A DNA stretch of 10,674 nt, from positions 1 through 10,674 of the forward strand of contig DAIPYL010000049.1 of NCBI GenBank assembly GCA_036782755.1. The letters are read 5' to 3'. The number at the start of each line of letters is the position of its first letter. Position 1 is the first letter of the stretch. Shown piece by piece: positions 1 through 6,536 of this stretch. The position numbers and the translations under genes are program-made. Under the pieces are notes generated by a model, which worked only from the letters and a program-made list of their open reading frames with translations, did no database searches and had not been told where the DNA came from. Source of the stretch: Jeotgalicoccus sp036782755. GTDB lineage: Bacteria > Bacillota > Bacilli > Staphylococcales > Salinicoccaceae.

Positions 1-2
1 AT

Positions 3-90
3 CCCAGCGGTTTAGGAGTTCTATGAGTTTGTTTCATAGGAATCCCAAAGATTTAGACACTCTATGAGCACGTCTCATAGAACTCCCGGC
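3..90. repeat. Two tandem 41-bp units with palindromic cores
   Basis: Two units (3-43 and 44-84) are offset by exactly 41 bp: CCCA at 3 and 44, CTATGAG at 21 and 62, TCATAG at 34 and 75. A third CCC begins at 85 but the similarity fades. Each unit has an inverted repeat, CTATGA...TCATAG, separated by 7 bases in the first copy and extended to CTATGAG-CACGT-CTCATAG in the second. In unit 1 the stem extends outward to about 12 pairs with one mismatch. The cores are conserved while the sequence between them varies. No reading frame is evident. The array may continue to the left beyond the window. I do not know the family. Confidence 0.7.
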
Positions 91-107
91 CAGCCACAAC
101 ACAAATC

Positions 108-140
108 AAAAAAGCAGCACCATTTTCATGGCGCTGCCTT
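108..140 (-). terminator. Intrinsic terminator of the lipoprotein gene
   Basis: Read on the minus strand, GCAGCGCC (137-130) pairs with GGTGCTGC (121-114), one of the pairs being G-U, and is followed by six T residues (113-108). It starts about 12 bases after the stop codon of the lipoprotein gene. The G-U pair would be an A-C mismatch in a plus-strand transcript, and only the minus strand has the T run, so it acts on minus-strand transcripts. Confidence 0.88.
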
Positions 141-149
141 CACACAAAT

Positions 150-746
150 CTATTCTTCTTCACTGTCTTCTGCCGGTGGTAAGTCCAGCTCGATTTCGTG
201 GTCCAGTGATTCAGTTTCTTCTATTGGATTTTCTCTCGCCTGAAGGTGTGTGGCAAGTTCTGAATCCAGCGGACCGTATGCTACAACTGCTGTCGCACTT
301 TCGCCCGGTTCAACCAGTTCTGATGCAGCGGCTTTACCGTCTGCAAATTCGCCTTCATCTTCAAGGTCCATCGTGTAGTTTTCTGTCGGTGCTTCACCGT
401 CTTCACTTACCTGGCGTATTGCAAGGTCAAGACTGAATGCTTCTGACGGGGTTGATGTACGTTCTGAAGTATTCGTATATTCGAATTCAGCAGCGACTGC
501 CTGGATTGTCGTGTCATTGCCTTCAGCGTCAGTTGCCGGCACTTCAACCGGTGTGAATTTCGTGAAGCTGTAATCCCCATTAACTCCCGAATACGATAAC
601 CCATCTTCTGAAGTTTCTTCTCCTGTTGTCTCTTCAGCCGGCTGTTGTTCTTCTGTACCTGCTTCTTCGGTGTTTTCCCCATTACATGCGGCAAGTAGCA
701 GCATGCTTGCGAGTCCTCCCCGGAATAACGTACGTTTTAACTGCAT
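150..746 (-). CDS. Acidic secreted lipoprotein, DUF5067-like
   Basis: This 198-residue protein has a lipoprotein signal: basic start (K4, R5, R9), a short hydrophobic stretch, and lipobox LAAC with Cys21 as the predicted lipidation site. It should be anchored to the outer face of the membrane. Residues 22-50 are a Glu/Thr-rich linker with little expected structure. Residues 50-175 look like the beta-sandwich DUF5067/DUF4352 type seen in Staphylococcus and Bacillus lipoproteins, with FEYTNTSERTSTP (88-100) and GESATAVVAYGP (148-159) as the recognisable pieces; this assignment rests on pattern memory. The C-terminus is again Glu/Asp-rich. The start is supported by an AGGGGGAT ribosome site about 6 bases upstream. 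It lies downstream of menA on the same strand, with its own promoter and terminator, so it is probably a separate unit. Function unknown. Confidence 0.85.
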   Translation of the reverse strand: MQLKRTLFRGGLASMLLLAACNGENTEEAGTEEQQPAEETTGEETSEDGLSYSGVNGDYSFTKFTPVEVPATDAEGNDTTIQAVAAEFEYTNTSERTSTPSEAFSLDLAIRQVSEDGEAPTENYTMDLEDEGEFADGKAAASELVEPGESATAVVAYGPLDSELATHLQARENPIEETESLDHEIELDLPPAEDSEEE

Positions 747-779
747 GATAAATCCCCCTAAATTGTTTGATTCATCTGT

Positions 780-808
780 ATTATATTCCTCAATGAGATC
801 AAATACAA
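780..808 (-). promoter_or_regulatory. Sigma-A promoter for the lipoprotein gene
   Basis: Reading the minus strand, TTGTAT (808-803) and a perfect TATAAT (785-780) are separated by exactly 17 bases, about 34 bases before the start codon. The promoter begins 15 bases beyond the menA stop codon, so the lipoprotein can be transcribed independently of menA. No terminator was seen between menA and this promoter, so read-through from menA is also possible. Confidence 0.72.
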
Positions 809-823
809 TTTTATGGAAGTATT

Positions 824-1741
824 TTATATTCCTGTCACGCCGTAAAGAATAAGTCCGATTGTTAAAAGCAGTCCCATAATCGTGTTCAGTTTCCCCATCG
901 ATGCCATTGCCGGAATCAGTTCAACCGGCGTATTCCCTTTACGCATCAGCATAATTGTCTTCATCATAAGCGGAATAGACAGCAGCGGAATAAGGAGGAA
1001 CAGTGAGCCCATCGGCGTAAAGAATGTAATATAGATTAAGAAGATGCAGCTGAACAAGAGAAGTGCAGCTGCTGTCATCACTGCGAACGGCTTGCCGACG
1101 AGAATGACATAAGTTTTGCGTCCGCTCTCTTTATCTTTTTTACGGTCGCGTATATTATTTGCCATATTCAACAGTCCGATTGTGATTGCCGGCGGAATTG
1201 ACATTAATAACGGGAATGTGTGCAGCGTGCCTGTATGAATGTAAAATGTGATCATAATAATTACAGTACCCATAAAGAACCCTGCAAATACTTCACCGAA
1301 CGGCGTCCATGAGATTGGGACCGGTCCGCCTGTGTACAGATAGCCGACAGCCATTGATACGGCTCCGATGACGAGTATCCACCACGATGAATTGACCGTA
1401 ATAATAATACCGATTACAGCGGCGATGCCGTAAAATATAAAAGCGATTGTCAGAACGAGGCGCGGACTCATACCGTTACGGACGATAGCACCTGCGATAC
1501 CGACGGATTCATGCGAATCCAGACCACGCTTGAAATCATAATATTCGTTAAACATGTTGGTCGCCGACTGTATTAAAATGGTTGCGATAAGCATAAGAAA
1601 GAACATCCCCCAGCGGATATCACCAAATAATAATACACTTGCCGTCCCGACAAAGACCGGTATAAAACTCGCAGTCAGTGTGTGCGGGCGCGTCAGCATC
1701 AAATATTTTTTAAAACCTGTATGTACTTGTGCTTCCTGCAT
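824..1741 (-). CDS. menA: 1,4-dihydroxy-2-naphthoate polyprenyltransferase
   Basis: MenA is an integral membrane UbiA-family prenyltransferase that transfers a polyprenyl chain to DHNA, giving demethylmenaquinone. The 305-residue protein alternates hydrophobic spans and short loops, consistent with about eight or nine membrane helices. The first Asp-rich motif, NEYYDFKRGLD (65-75), has D69 and D75, and the second, NNIRDRKKD (195-203), has D199 and D203; these bind Mg2+-diphosphate in the family. GYLYTGGP (133-140) is a typical MenA segment. Length is normal. The start has an AGGAG ribosome site about 7 bases upstream. It is transcribed divergently from the menF operon across 116 bp, the arrangement I recall from Staphylococcus, which suggests co-regulation of quinone-ring synthesis and prenylation. 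Confidence 0.97.
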   Translation of the reverse strand: MQEAQVHTGFKKYLMLTRPHTLTASFIPVFVGTASVLLFGDIRWGMFFLMLIATILIQSATNMFNEYYDFKRGLDSHESVGIAGAIVRNGMSPRLVLTIAFIFYGIAAVIGIIITVNSSWWILVIGAVSMAVGYLYTGGPVPISWTPFGEVFAGFFMGTVIIMITFYIHTGTLHTFPLLMSIPPAITIGLLNMANNIRDRKKDKESGRKTYVILVGKPFAVMTAAALLLFSCIFLIYITFFTPMGSLFLLIPLLSIPLMMKTIMLMRKGNTPVELIPAMASMGKLNTIMGLLLTIGLILYGVTGI

Positions 1742-1771
1742 GACTTTCTCCTTTAAAACATGATGGCTATA

Positions 1772-1780
1772 ATTTTATCA
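1772..1780 (-). promoter_or_regulatory. Candidate extended -10 element for menA
   Basis: On the minus strand this reads TGATAAAAT, an extended -10 (TGN plus TAAAAT), about 30 bases before the menA start codon. No convincing -35 box sits at the normal distance; TGGACA is present but only 14 bases upstream. The same nine bases occur on the plus strand at 1818-1826 facing menF, which strengthens the idea that both are promoter cores. Confidence 0.45.
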
Positions 1781-1817
1781 TATTTAAGGGTTGTCCATAC
1801 ACACAGTAGGTAAAAAA

Positions 1818-1826
1818 TGATAAAAT
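1818..1826 (+). promoter_or_regulatory. Candidate extended -10 element for the menFDHB operon
   Basis: TGATAAAAT here is an extended -10 lying 31 bases before the menF ATG, mirroring the sequence facing menA. A start site near 1833 would leave a leader of about 25 bases. A -35 box is not evident at 17 bases: TTGTCC (1791-1796) is 24 bases away, too far. Activity might depend on the extended -10 or an activator. Confidence 0.42.
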
Positions 1827-1857
1827 AAAGCTAATTATGATGAAAGTAGTGTGACTC

Positions 1858-3252
1858 ATGAAATTACAATCGTCTCGAACATTTATAGAGAGTATCAGTC
1901 TGGATTCCGACAGGCAATATCTTACACTGCATATCCCTATGGATGAGTATAATATTGACGAAGAAAAAATATTTACATATTTTAATGAATCAAAGGGCTC
2001 ACGCTATTGGTTCAAGTCAAAAGATAATGCATATAATGTTATCGGCATTCATTACATCGAAAGTATATGGCGGGACAAATTTCAGCCGGAATCAATCGCT
2101 GAAAGCAAAACAGCGCTCTTTGCAAAAATCCAGCAGGAAAAGCTCGGCGAAGATTTAAAATCTAAACTGAGCTTATTTGGCGGGACTTTATTCGATGATA
2201 AGGATACGACTGATGAGTGGAACGACTTTAAAATGGTTGAGTTCCACTTGCCGGAATGGCAGTTTGACCTTAAAAAGCGCGAGCTGTTTTTAACGAAAGA
2301 CAAAGCGGAATTAAATATGGACGGACTGCTCGATGAAGTAGATGAAGTGCTGACGGCTATAGAAAATGCTGAGATCACAGAGAAGGAAAAACCGGTTGTT
2401 AAAAGCAAACGTGATATTTTCCCCAATGAATGGAAGCTGCTCGTTGAAGAAGCGGTAAATAATTTAAACGACGAATTTAAAAAAGTTGTGCTTGCACGCC
2501 AGAAACTCATTACTTTTGAGTCTAGGGCGAAACGTCTGTATTTAATCAGGCGGTTAAAAGACGAAGCGGATACGTATACAATTTACTATGAAAAAGGAAA
2601 ATCGACATTCGTGTCAAAAACACCTGAGAAATTATTCTCGATTGCAGGGGAAGAACTGACGACGAATGCTATTGCAGGTTCGATTCAGCGTGTCGAAAAC
2701 AGCGAAGAAAACACAGTTCAGAAAGAGTTTTTACTGAACGATGATAAAAATCTGTTTGAACACCGCGTTGTCAGAGAATCAATTGTCAGCGATATCGCAC
2801 CGTTTTCAGAAGGACTGAATTATAAAAAGAATCCGCTTCTGATGGAAAATAAATATATTTATCATTTATTTACACCGATTCAGGCCATGCTGAAAAAAGA
2901 TGCGGATGAGTTTAAAATTTTAAAACAGATTCACCCGACACCTGCAGTAGGCGGTCTGCCGAAAAAAATGGCGAAGGATTATATTAAAGAGCATGAATAC
3001 GGCACAAGAGGATTGTACGCGGCGCCGCTTGGCGTGATTCATGAAGATAAAGAGTGTGAATTTGCCGTCGGACTCCGTTCTATGCTGATTTCTGCACGCA
3101 GCGCAACATTGTTTGCCGGCTGCGGCATCGTTAAGGGATCGGATCCGGAAGCTGAATTTTTAGAAACGGAAGTTAAATTCACACCCATGTTGAACGTCTT
3201 GGAGGCGACTACTAATGAACTACACGGAAGCACTAACGACACAAACGTTTAG
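1858..3252 (+). CDS. menF: Isochorismate synthase MenF
   Basis: MenF converts chorismate to isochorismate, committing it to menaquinone. The 464-residue protein has the chorismate-binding fold in its C-terminal half: KVVLARQ (209-215) with the conserved catalytic-region Lys209, TPEKLF (255-260), AIAGSIQR (271-278), EH at 301-302 and ETE at 436-438, whose Glu residues match the Mg2+ ligands of MenF/EntC-type enzymes. HPTPAVGGLP (359-368) and GCGIVKGSDP (421-430) are also diagnostic; GCGIV is typical of isochorismate synthases. The N-terminal half is poorly conserved in the family. An in-frame TGA at 1852-1854 rules out a longer start. The ribosome site is weak (around GAAAGTAG). First gene of the plus-strand operon; its end overlaps menD by 38 bases. 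Confidence 0.97.
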   Translation: MKLQSSRTFIESISLDSDRQYLTLHIPMDEYNIDEEKIFTYFNESKGSRYWFKSKDNAYNVIGIHYIESIWRDKFQPESIAESKTALFAKIQQEKLGEDLKSKLSLFGGTLFDDKDTTDEWNDFKMVEFHLPEWQFDLKKRELFLTKDKAELNMDGLLDEVDEVLTAIENAEITEKEKPVVKSKRDIFPNEWKLLVEEAVNNLNDEFKKVVLARQKLITFESRAKRLYLIRRLKDEADTYTIYYEKGKSTFVSKTPEKLFSIAGEELTTNAIAGSIQRVENSEENTVQKEFLLNDDKNLFEHRVVRESIVSDIAPFSEGLNYKKNPLLMENKYIYHLFTPIQAMLKKDADEFKILKQIHPTPAVGGLPKKMAKDYIKEHEYGTRGLYAAPLGVIHEDKECEFAVGLRSMLISARSATLFAGCGIVKGSDPEAEFLETEVKFTPMLNVLEATTNELHGSTNDTNV

Positions 3253-4882
3253 TATTATAGATGCACTTTACGAGTACGGCATGAATGAACTGGTCATCAG
3301 CCCGGGATCGCGCTCAACACCCCTTGCAATAGCGGCAGAGCTGCACGAAGGCATTAAGACTTATATTCATCCGGACGAACGCGGTGCGGGATACTTTGCC
3401 GTCGGACTGACTAAAAAGAGACGTCAGCCGGTGGGCATATTATGTACTTCGGGTACAGCGGCAGCGAACTACACGCCGGCTGTCAGCGAAGCAGGGTTAA
3501 GCCATCTGCCGTTAATCGTCCTGACATCGGACCGCCCTCATGAACTTAAAAATGTCGGTGCGCCGCAGGCGATTGCACAGAACAATATGTATAACAACTT
3601 CGTCCGCTATCAGACGGAACTGCCGATTGCTGACGACCATGACAGTGCTGAATCATTAATTAACGATAAAGTGCTGCAGGCGAGCCAGTATTTCAGCGGT
3701 ATTAATATGGGGCCGGTGCATTTCAATATTCCGGTCCGTGAACCGATTATGCCGAATATTGAACGTCTGGATTTATTTAAACGGACTCAGAAAGAGCTGA
3801 CGCCTGCGATTACTATTCCAGGCAACATTAGAAAATTAACAGGTACGGGTCTCGTCATTATCGGTGAAACAGCAGAAGACTTATCACCGCTGAAAGACGT
3901 GTTTGAGCAGGGTAATATTATTACGGTCTGCGATCCGCGTCAGAACATCAGAACGCATGTTAAAGACGCGATCGTCAATCACGATATGATGTTTTCGAAT
4001 TTCGGTAAAAAGCATTTTAAATATATCGATGAAAATGTTGATTTTATTATCCGCATCGGGGAACCTGTGACGTCAAAACAAACGAATGCATTTTTAAAAC
4101 AAACAGCAGTACCGCAATATTTAATCAGTGAGTTCCTGGACATTAAACCGTTCCCGGTGACACCGGATGAAACGTATGCAGGTACAGTTAATGAAATTCT
4201 GCCAAGAATGATCAGCGGTAACTCTGAGAGTGATGTAAAAGAACGTTTTGTTGCGTTATCGAAAAACATTCACAGCTATATTGATGAAAATATTCAGAAG
4301 TTCGACGATGAGGGCAGATATGTCTACGATATTATTCAGGAAACTGATGCAGCGCGGACGTTCTTCCTGTCGAGCAGTATGCCGATCAGGGACTTTGAGC
4401 GCTATGATACCCGTGTCACTCATGATGTATTCGCAAACCGCGGTGCCAACGGTATCGACGGCGTGATTTCAAGTGCACTCGGCATCGGTACAAAAGAGCA
4501 GGTGACAATGCTGATCGGTGATGTATCGATGAACCATGACCTTAACAGTCTGTTAATGGCGAAGCTCGAAAATATCGACTTTACGGTTATTGTCTTTAAT
4601 AATAACGGAGGCAATATTTTCAGCTATCTGCCTCAGTATGCGCATAAACCGCATTTCGAAAGATTGTTCGGCACGCCGCTTGATCTGAACTTTGAACATG
4701 CAGCGAAACTTTACGATTATGAGTATGTTCATATCGAAAACGCTGAAGAATTAACGAAAGAAATGCTGAATAAACCAGGTCGTCAGATGATTGAGATTAC
4801 AACAGACAGAGAACATAATCTCAAAAGTCATAACGAACTGAAAAGTCAGCTTGAGAATCTGGTAAACAATGCTGAATTTTAA
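3215..4882 (+). CDS. menD: SEPHCHC synthase MenD (thiamine diphosphate-dependent)
   Basis: MenD condenses isochorismate with the succinyl-semialdehyde unit from 2-oxoglutarate, releasing CO2 and giving SEPHCHC. The 555-residue length is normal. N-terminal domain: SPGSRSTP (29-36) with Arg33, and Glu55 in HPDER, the conserved Glu that activates thiamine diphosphate (also residue 55 in E. coli). CTSGTAAANY (77-86) and LTSDRPHEL (103-111) follow. The C-terminal cofactor domain has SSSMPIRD (386-393), ANRGANGIDG (407-416), GDVSMNHDLNSLLM (435-448) with Asp436, and NNNGGNIF (462-469), which supply the Mg2+-diphosphate ligands. GGAGG nine bases upstream, inside menF, supports the start, which also matches the S. 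aureus N-terminus from memory. The end overlaps menH by 14 bases, implying coupled translation. Confidence 0.98.
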   Translation: MNYTEALTTQTFSIIDALYEYGMNELVISPGSRSTPLAIAAELHEGIKTYIHPDERGAGYFAVGLTKKRRQPVGILCTSGTAAANYTPAVSEAGLSHLPLIVLTSDRPHELKNVGAPQAIAQNNMYNNFVRYQTELPIADDHDSAESLINDKVLQASQYFSGINMGPVHFNIPVREPIMPNIERLDLFKRTQKELTPAITIPGNIRKLTGTGLVIIGETAEDLSPLKDVFEQGNIITVCDPRQNIRTHVKDAIVNHDMMFSNFGKKHFKYIDENVDFIIRIGEPVTSKQTNAFLKQTAVPQYLISEFLDIKPFPVTPDETYAGTVNEILPRMISGNSESDVKERFVALSKNIHSYIDENIQKFDDEGRYVYDIIQETDAARTFFLSSSMPIRDFERYDTRVTHDVFANRGANGIDGVISSALGIGTKEQVTMLIGDVSMNHDLNSLLMAKLENIDFTVIVFNNNGGNIFSYLPQYAHKPHFERLFGTPLDLNFEHAAKLYDYEYVHIENAEELTKEMLNKPGRQMIEITTDREHNLKSHNELKSQLENLVNNAEF

Positions 4883-5663
4883 TTATGAGCTGATCGATAA
4901 TAACCAGAGCAGCACGATTATGCTGCTGCACGGGTTTTTATCGTCTAAAGAAAGCATGAGAACCATTGCAGAGAGCTTAAGCAATTTACGCAACGTTATT
5001 CTGGTCGACTTACCCGGATTTGGCGGAACGAACAGCACCTCACATGATTACGGCATGGAAAATATTGCAGCAGGTCTCATTAATATTGCAGACTTGCATA
5101 ATATTGGAACTTTCGATGTGCTCGGCTATTCGATGGGCGGCCGGACTGCACTGGCAATGACTTCACACTTCCCGGAACGTATTGAAAAATGTATTCTGGA
5201 AAGTGCGTCGCCGGGCATCCCTGATGCGGACAAAAGAGCAGAGCGGCTGGCTGTAGATACAGAACGCAGTGAATTTATCGTAAATGATTACGATAAATTC
5301 CTTGAATTCTGGCAGGGCATGCCGCTGTTTCAAACACAGCAGCATGTGGAGCAGGAAAAGCTCAATGCTCAGCACAGAGAACGGCTGCAGCAGATTCCGG
5401 CTGAAGCTGCGGACAGCCTGTTAAAGTACGGCACTGGCGTTCAGCGGTCTTACTGGGATGATTTAAGCGGTCTCAGCAATGATTTTTATTTAATTACAGG
5501 CAGTGAAGACAAGAAATTTATTGCGATAGCAGAATCGATGTCAGAACAGCTGAAAAGTGCTAAACTGGATATAGTTGAAAATTGTGGTCACAATATTCAT
5601 CTGGAAAATCTTGAAGTGTACATAAACACGGTACGAAAGTACTTGGAGGAGGATAACTCATGA
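4869..5663 (+). CDS. menH: SHCHC synthase MenH (alpha/beta hydrolase)
   Basis: MenH eliminates pyruvate from SEPHCHC to give SHCHC. The 264-residue protein is a single alpha/beta-hydrolase domain: oxyanion-region LHGFLSS (20-26), DLPGFGGTN (47-55), nucleophile elbow GYSMGG (86-91) with Ser88, acidic residue Asp214 in TGSED, and His241 in CGHNIH. These form the expected Ser-Asp-His triad. Alpha/beta hydrolases are hard to assign from fold alone; the position between menD and menB and the GYSMGGRTAL segment make MenH by far the likeliest call. The ribosome site is weak and the start lies 14 bases inside menD, so translation is probably coupled. Its stop overlaps the menB start as ATGA. Confidence 0.94.
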   Translation: MLNFNYELIDNNQSSTIMLLHGFLSSKESMRTIAESLSNLRNVILVDLPGFGGTNSTSHDYGMENIAAGLINIADLHNIGTFDVLGYSMGGRTALAMTSHFPERIEKCILESASPGIPDADKRAERLAVDTERSEFIVNDYDKFLEFWQGMPLFQTQQHVEQEKLNAQHRERLQQIPAEAADSLLKYGTGVQRSYWDDLSGLSNDFYLITGSEDKKFIAIAESMSEQLKSAKLDIVENCGHNIHLENLEVYINTVRKYLEEDNS

Positions 5664-6478
5664 CAAGAGTTTGGGAAACAGTTAAAGAATACAATGAAAT
5701 TAAATATGAATTTTATAATGGTATTGCAAAAGTAACAATTAACCGCCCGGAAGTGCGCAATGCATTTACACCGGATACTGTTGCTGAAATGATCGACGCA
5801 TTTACACGTGCGCGTGACGATCAGCGAGTATCGGTTATTATTTTAACAGGTGAGGGCGACCTTGCATTCTGTTCAGGCGGAGACCAGAAGAAACGCGGTC
5901 ACGGCGGTTATGTAGGTTCGGATGAAGTGCCGCGTCTTAACGTTCTTGATTTACAGCGTTTAATCCGTGTTATTCCTAAGCCGGTTATCGCAATGGTAGC
6001 TGGTTATGCTATCGGCGGCGGACACGTTCTTCACGTTGTATGTGACTTAACAATTGCTGCAGAAAACGCACGCTTCGGCCAGACTGGTCCGAGAGTCGGT
6101 TCATTCGACGCTGGTTACGGTTCAGGTTACTTAGCACGTATCGTCGGCCATAAAAAAGCACGTGAAATCTGGTACTTATGCCGTCAGTACGACGCGCAGG
6201 AAGCACTGGATATGGGCTTAGTAAACACAGTTGTACCTTTAGAGCGTCTTGAAGACGAAACTGTTGAGTGGTGTGAAGATATTATGAAACACTCTCCAAC
6301 TGCACTCCGTTTCCTAAAAGCATCAATGAATGCTGATACTGACGGATTAGCTGGTTTACAGCAGCTTGCAGGGGACGCAACGTTACTTTATTACACTACA
6401 GACGAAGCGAAAGAAGGCCGGGACGCGTTTAAAGAAAAACGTGAACCGAACTTCGATCAATTCCCTAAATTCCCGTAA
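5660..6478 (+). CDS. menB: 1,4-dihydroxy-2-naphthoyl-CoA synthase MenB
   Basis: MenB is a crotonase-family enzyme that closes the second ring, turning o-succinylbenzoyl-CoA into DHNA-CoA. The 272 residues are full length. Landmarks are FCSGGDQKKRG (70-80), the oxyanion-hole segment AGYAIGGGHVLH (114-125), QTGPRVGSFDAGYGSGYLAR (141-160), and a C-terminal YTTDEAKEGRDAFKEKREP (245-263). Gly143 in QTGPRV is where the bicarbonate-independent (mycobacterial) enzymes carry Asp, so this should be a type I, bicarbonate-dependent MenB (inference from family knowledge). The start is certain: GGAGGAGG lies a few bases upstream and the ATG overlaps the menH stop. Leu codons are nearly all TTA or CTT, unlike menH, suggesting stronger expression. 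A terminator follows within 25 bases. Confidence 0.98.
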   Translation: MTRVWETVKEYNEIKYEFYNGIAKVTINRPEVRNAFTPDTVAEMIDAFTRARDDQRVSVIILTGEGDLAFCSGGDQKKRGHGGYVGSDEVPRLNVLDLQRLIRVIPKPVIAMVAGYAIGGGHVLHVVCDLTIAAENARFGQTGPRVGSFDAGYGSGYLARIVGHKKAREIWYLCRQYDAQEALDMGLVNTVVPLERLEDETVEWCEDIMKHSPTALRFLKASMNADTDGLAGLQQLAGDATLLYYTTDEAKEGRDAFKEKREPNFDQFPKFP

Positions 6479-6498
6479 ATTTCATATTTTTAAAATAT

Positions 6499-6524
6499 AA
6501 CACCCGTCTCTGATGGGTGTTTTT
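6499..6524 (+). terminator. Intrinsic terminator between menB and menE
   Basis: AACACCC (6499-6505) pairs with GGGTGTT (6515-6521) around a nine-base loop and runs into five T residues (6520-6524). It begins about 20 bases after the menB stop and ends immediately before the menE ribosome site. It should end or attenuate transcripts from the menF promoter. An AT-rich perfect inverted repeat, ATATTTT-T-AAAATAT (6484-6498), sits just upstream. Confidence 0.8.
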
Positions 6525-6530
6525 GAGGTG
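6525..6530 (+). promoter_or_regulatory. Ribosome binding site that fixes the menE start
   Basis: GAGGTG lies six bases before the ATG at 6537. An in-frame ATG at 6531 directly abuts it with no spacing, and the farther ATG at 6513 lies in the terminator hairpin loop/arm without a ribosome site. The 6537 start is therefore preferred. Confidence 0.75.
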
Positions 6531-6536
6531 ATGTTA

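Noticed and set aside
1..90. CRISPR array
   Set aside because: Only two units of 41 bp, internally palindromic and diverged, with no repeat-spacer alternation and no cas gene nearby.
2082..2510. 142-residue open frame antisense to menF
   Set aside because: Ser-rich, low-complexity product opposite a strongly supported gene, with no ribosome site or family motif.
6513..6536. Upstream start for menE giving eight extra residues
   Set aside because: The ATG lies inside the terminator hairpin and has no ribosome site; GAGGTG before 6537 explains the real start.
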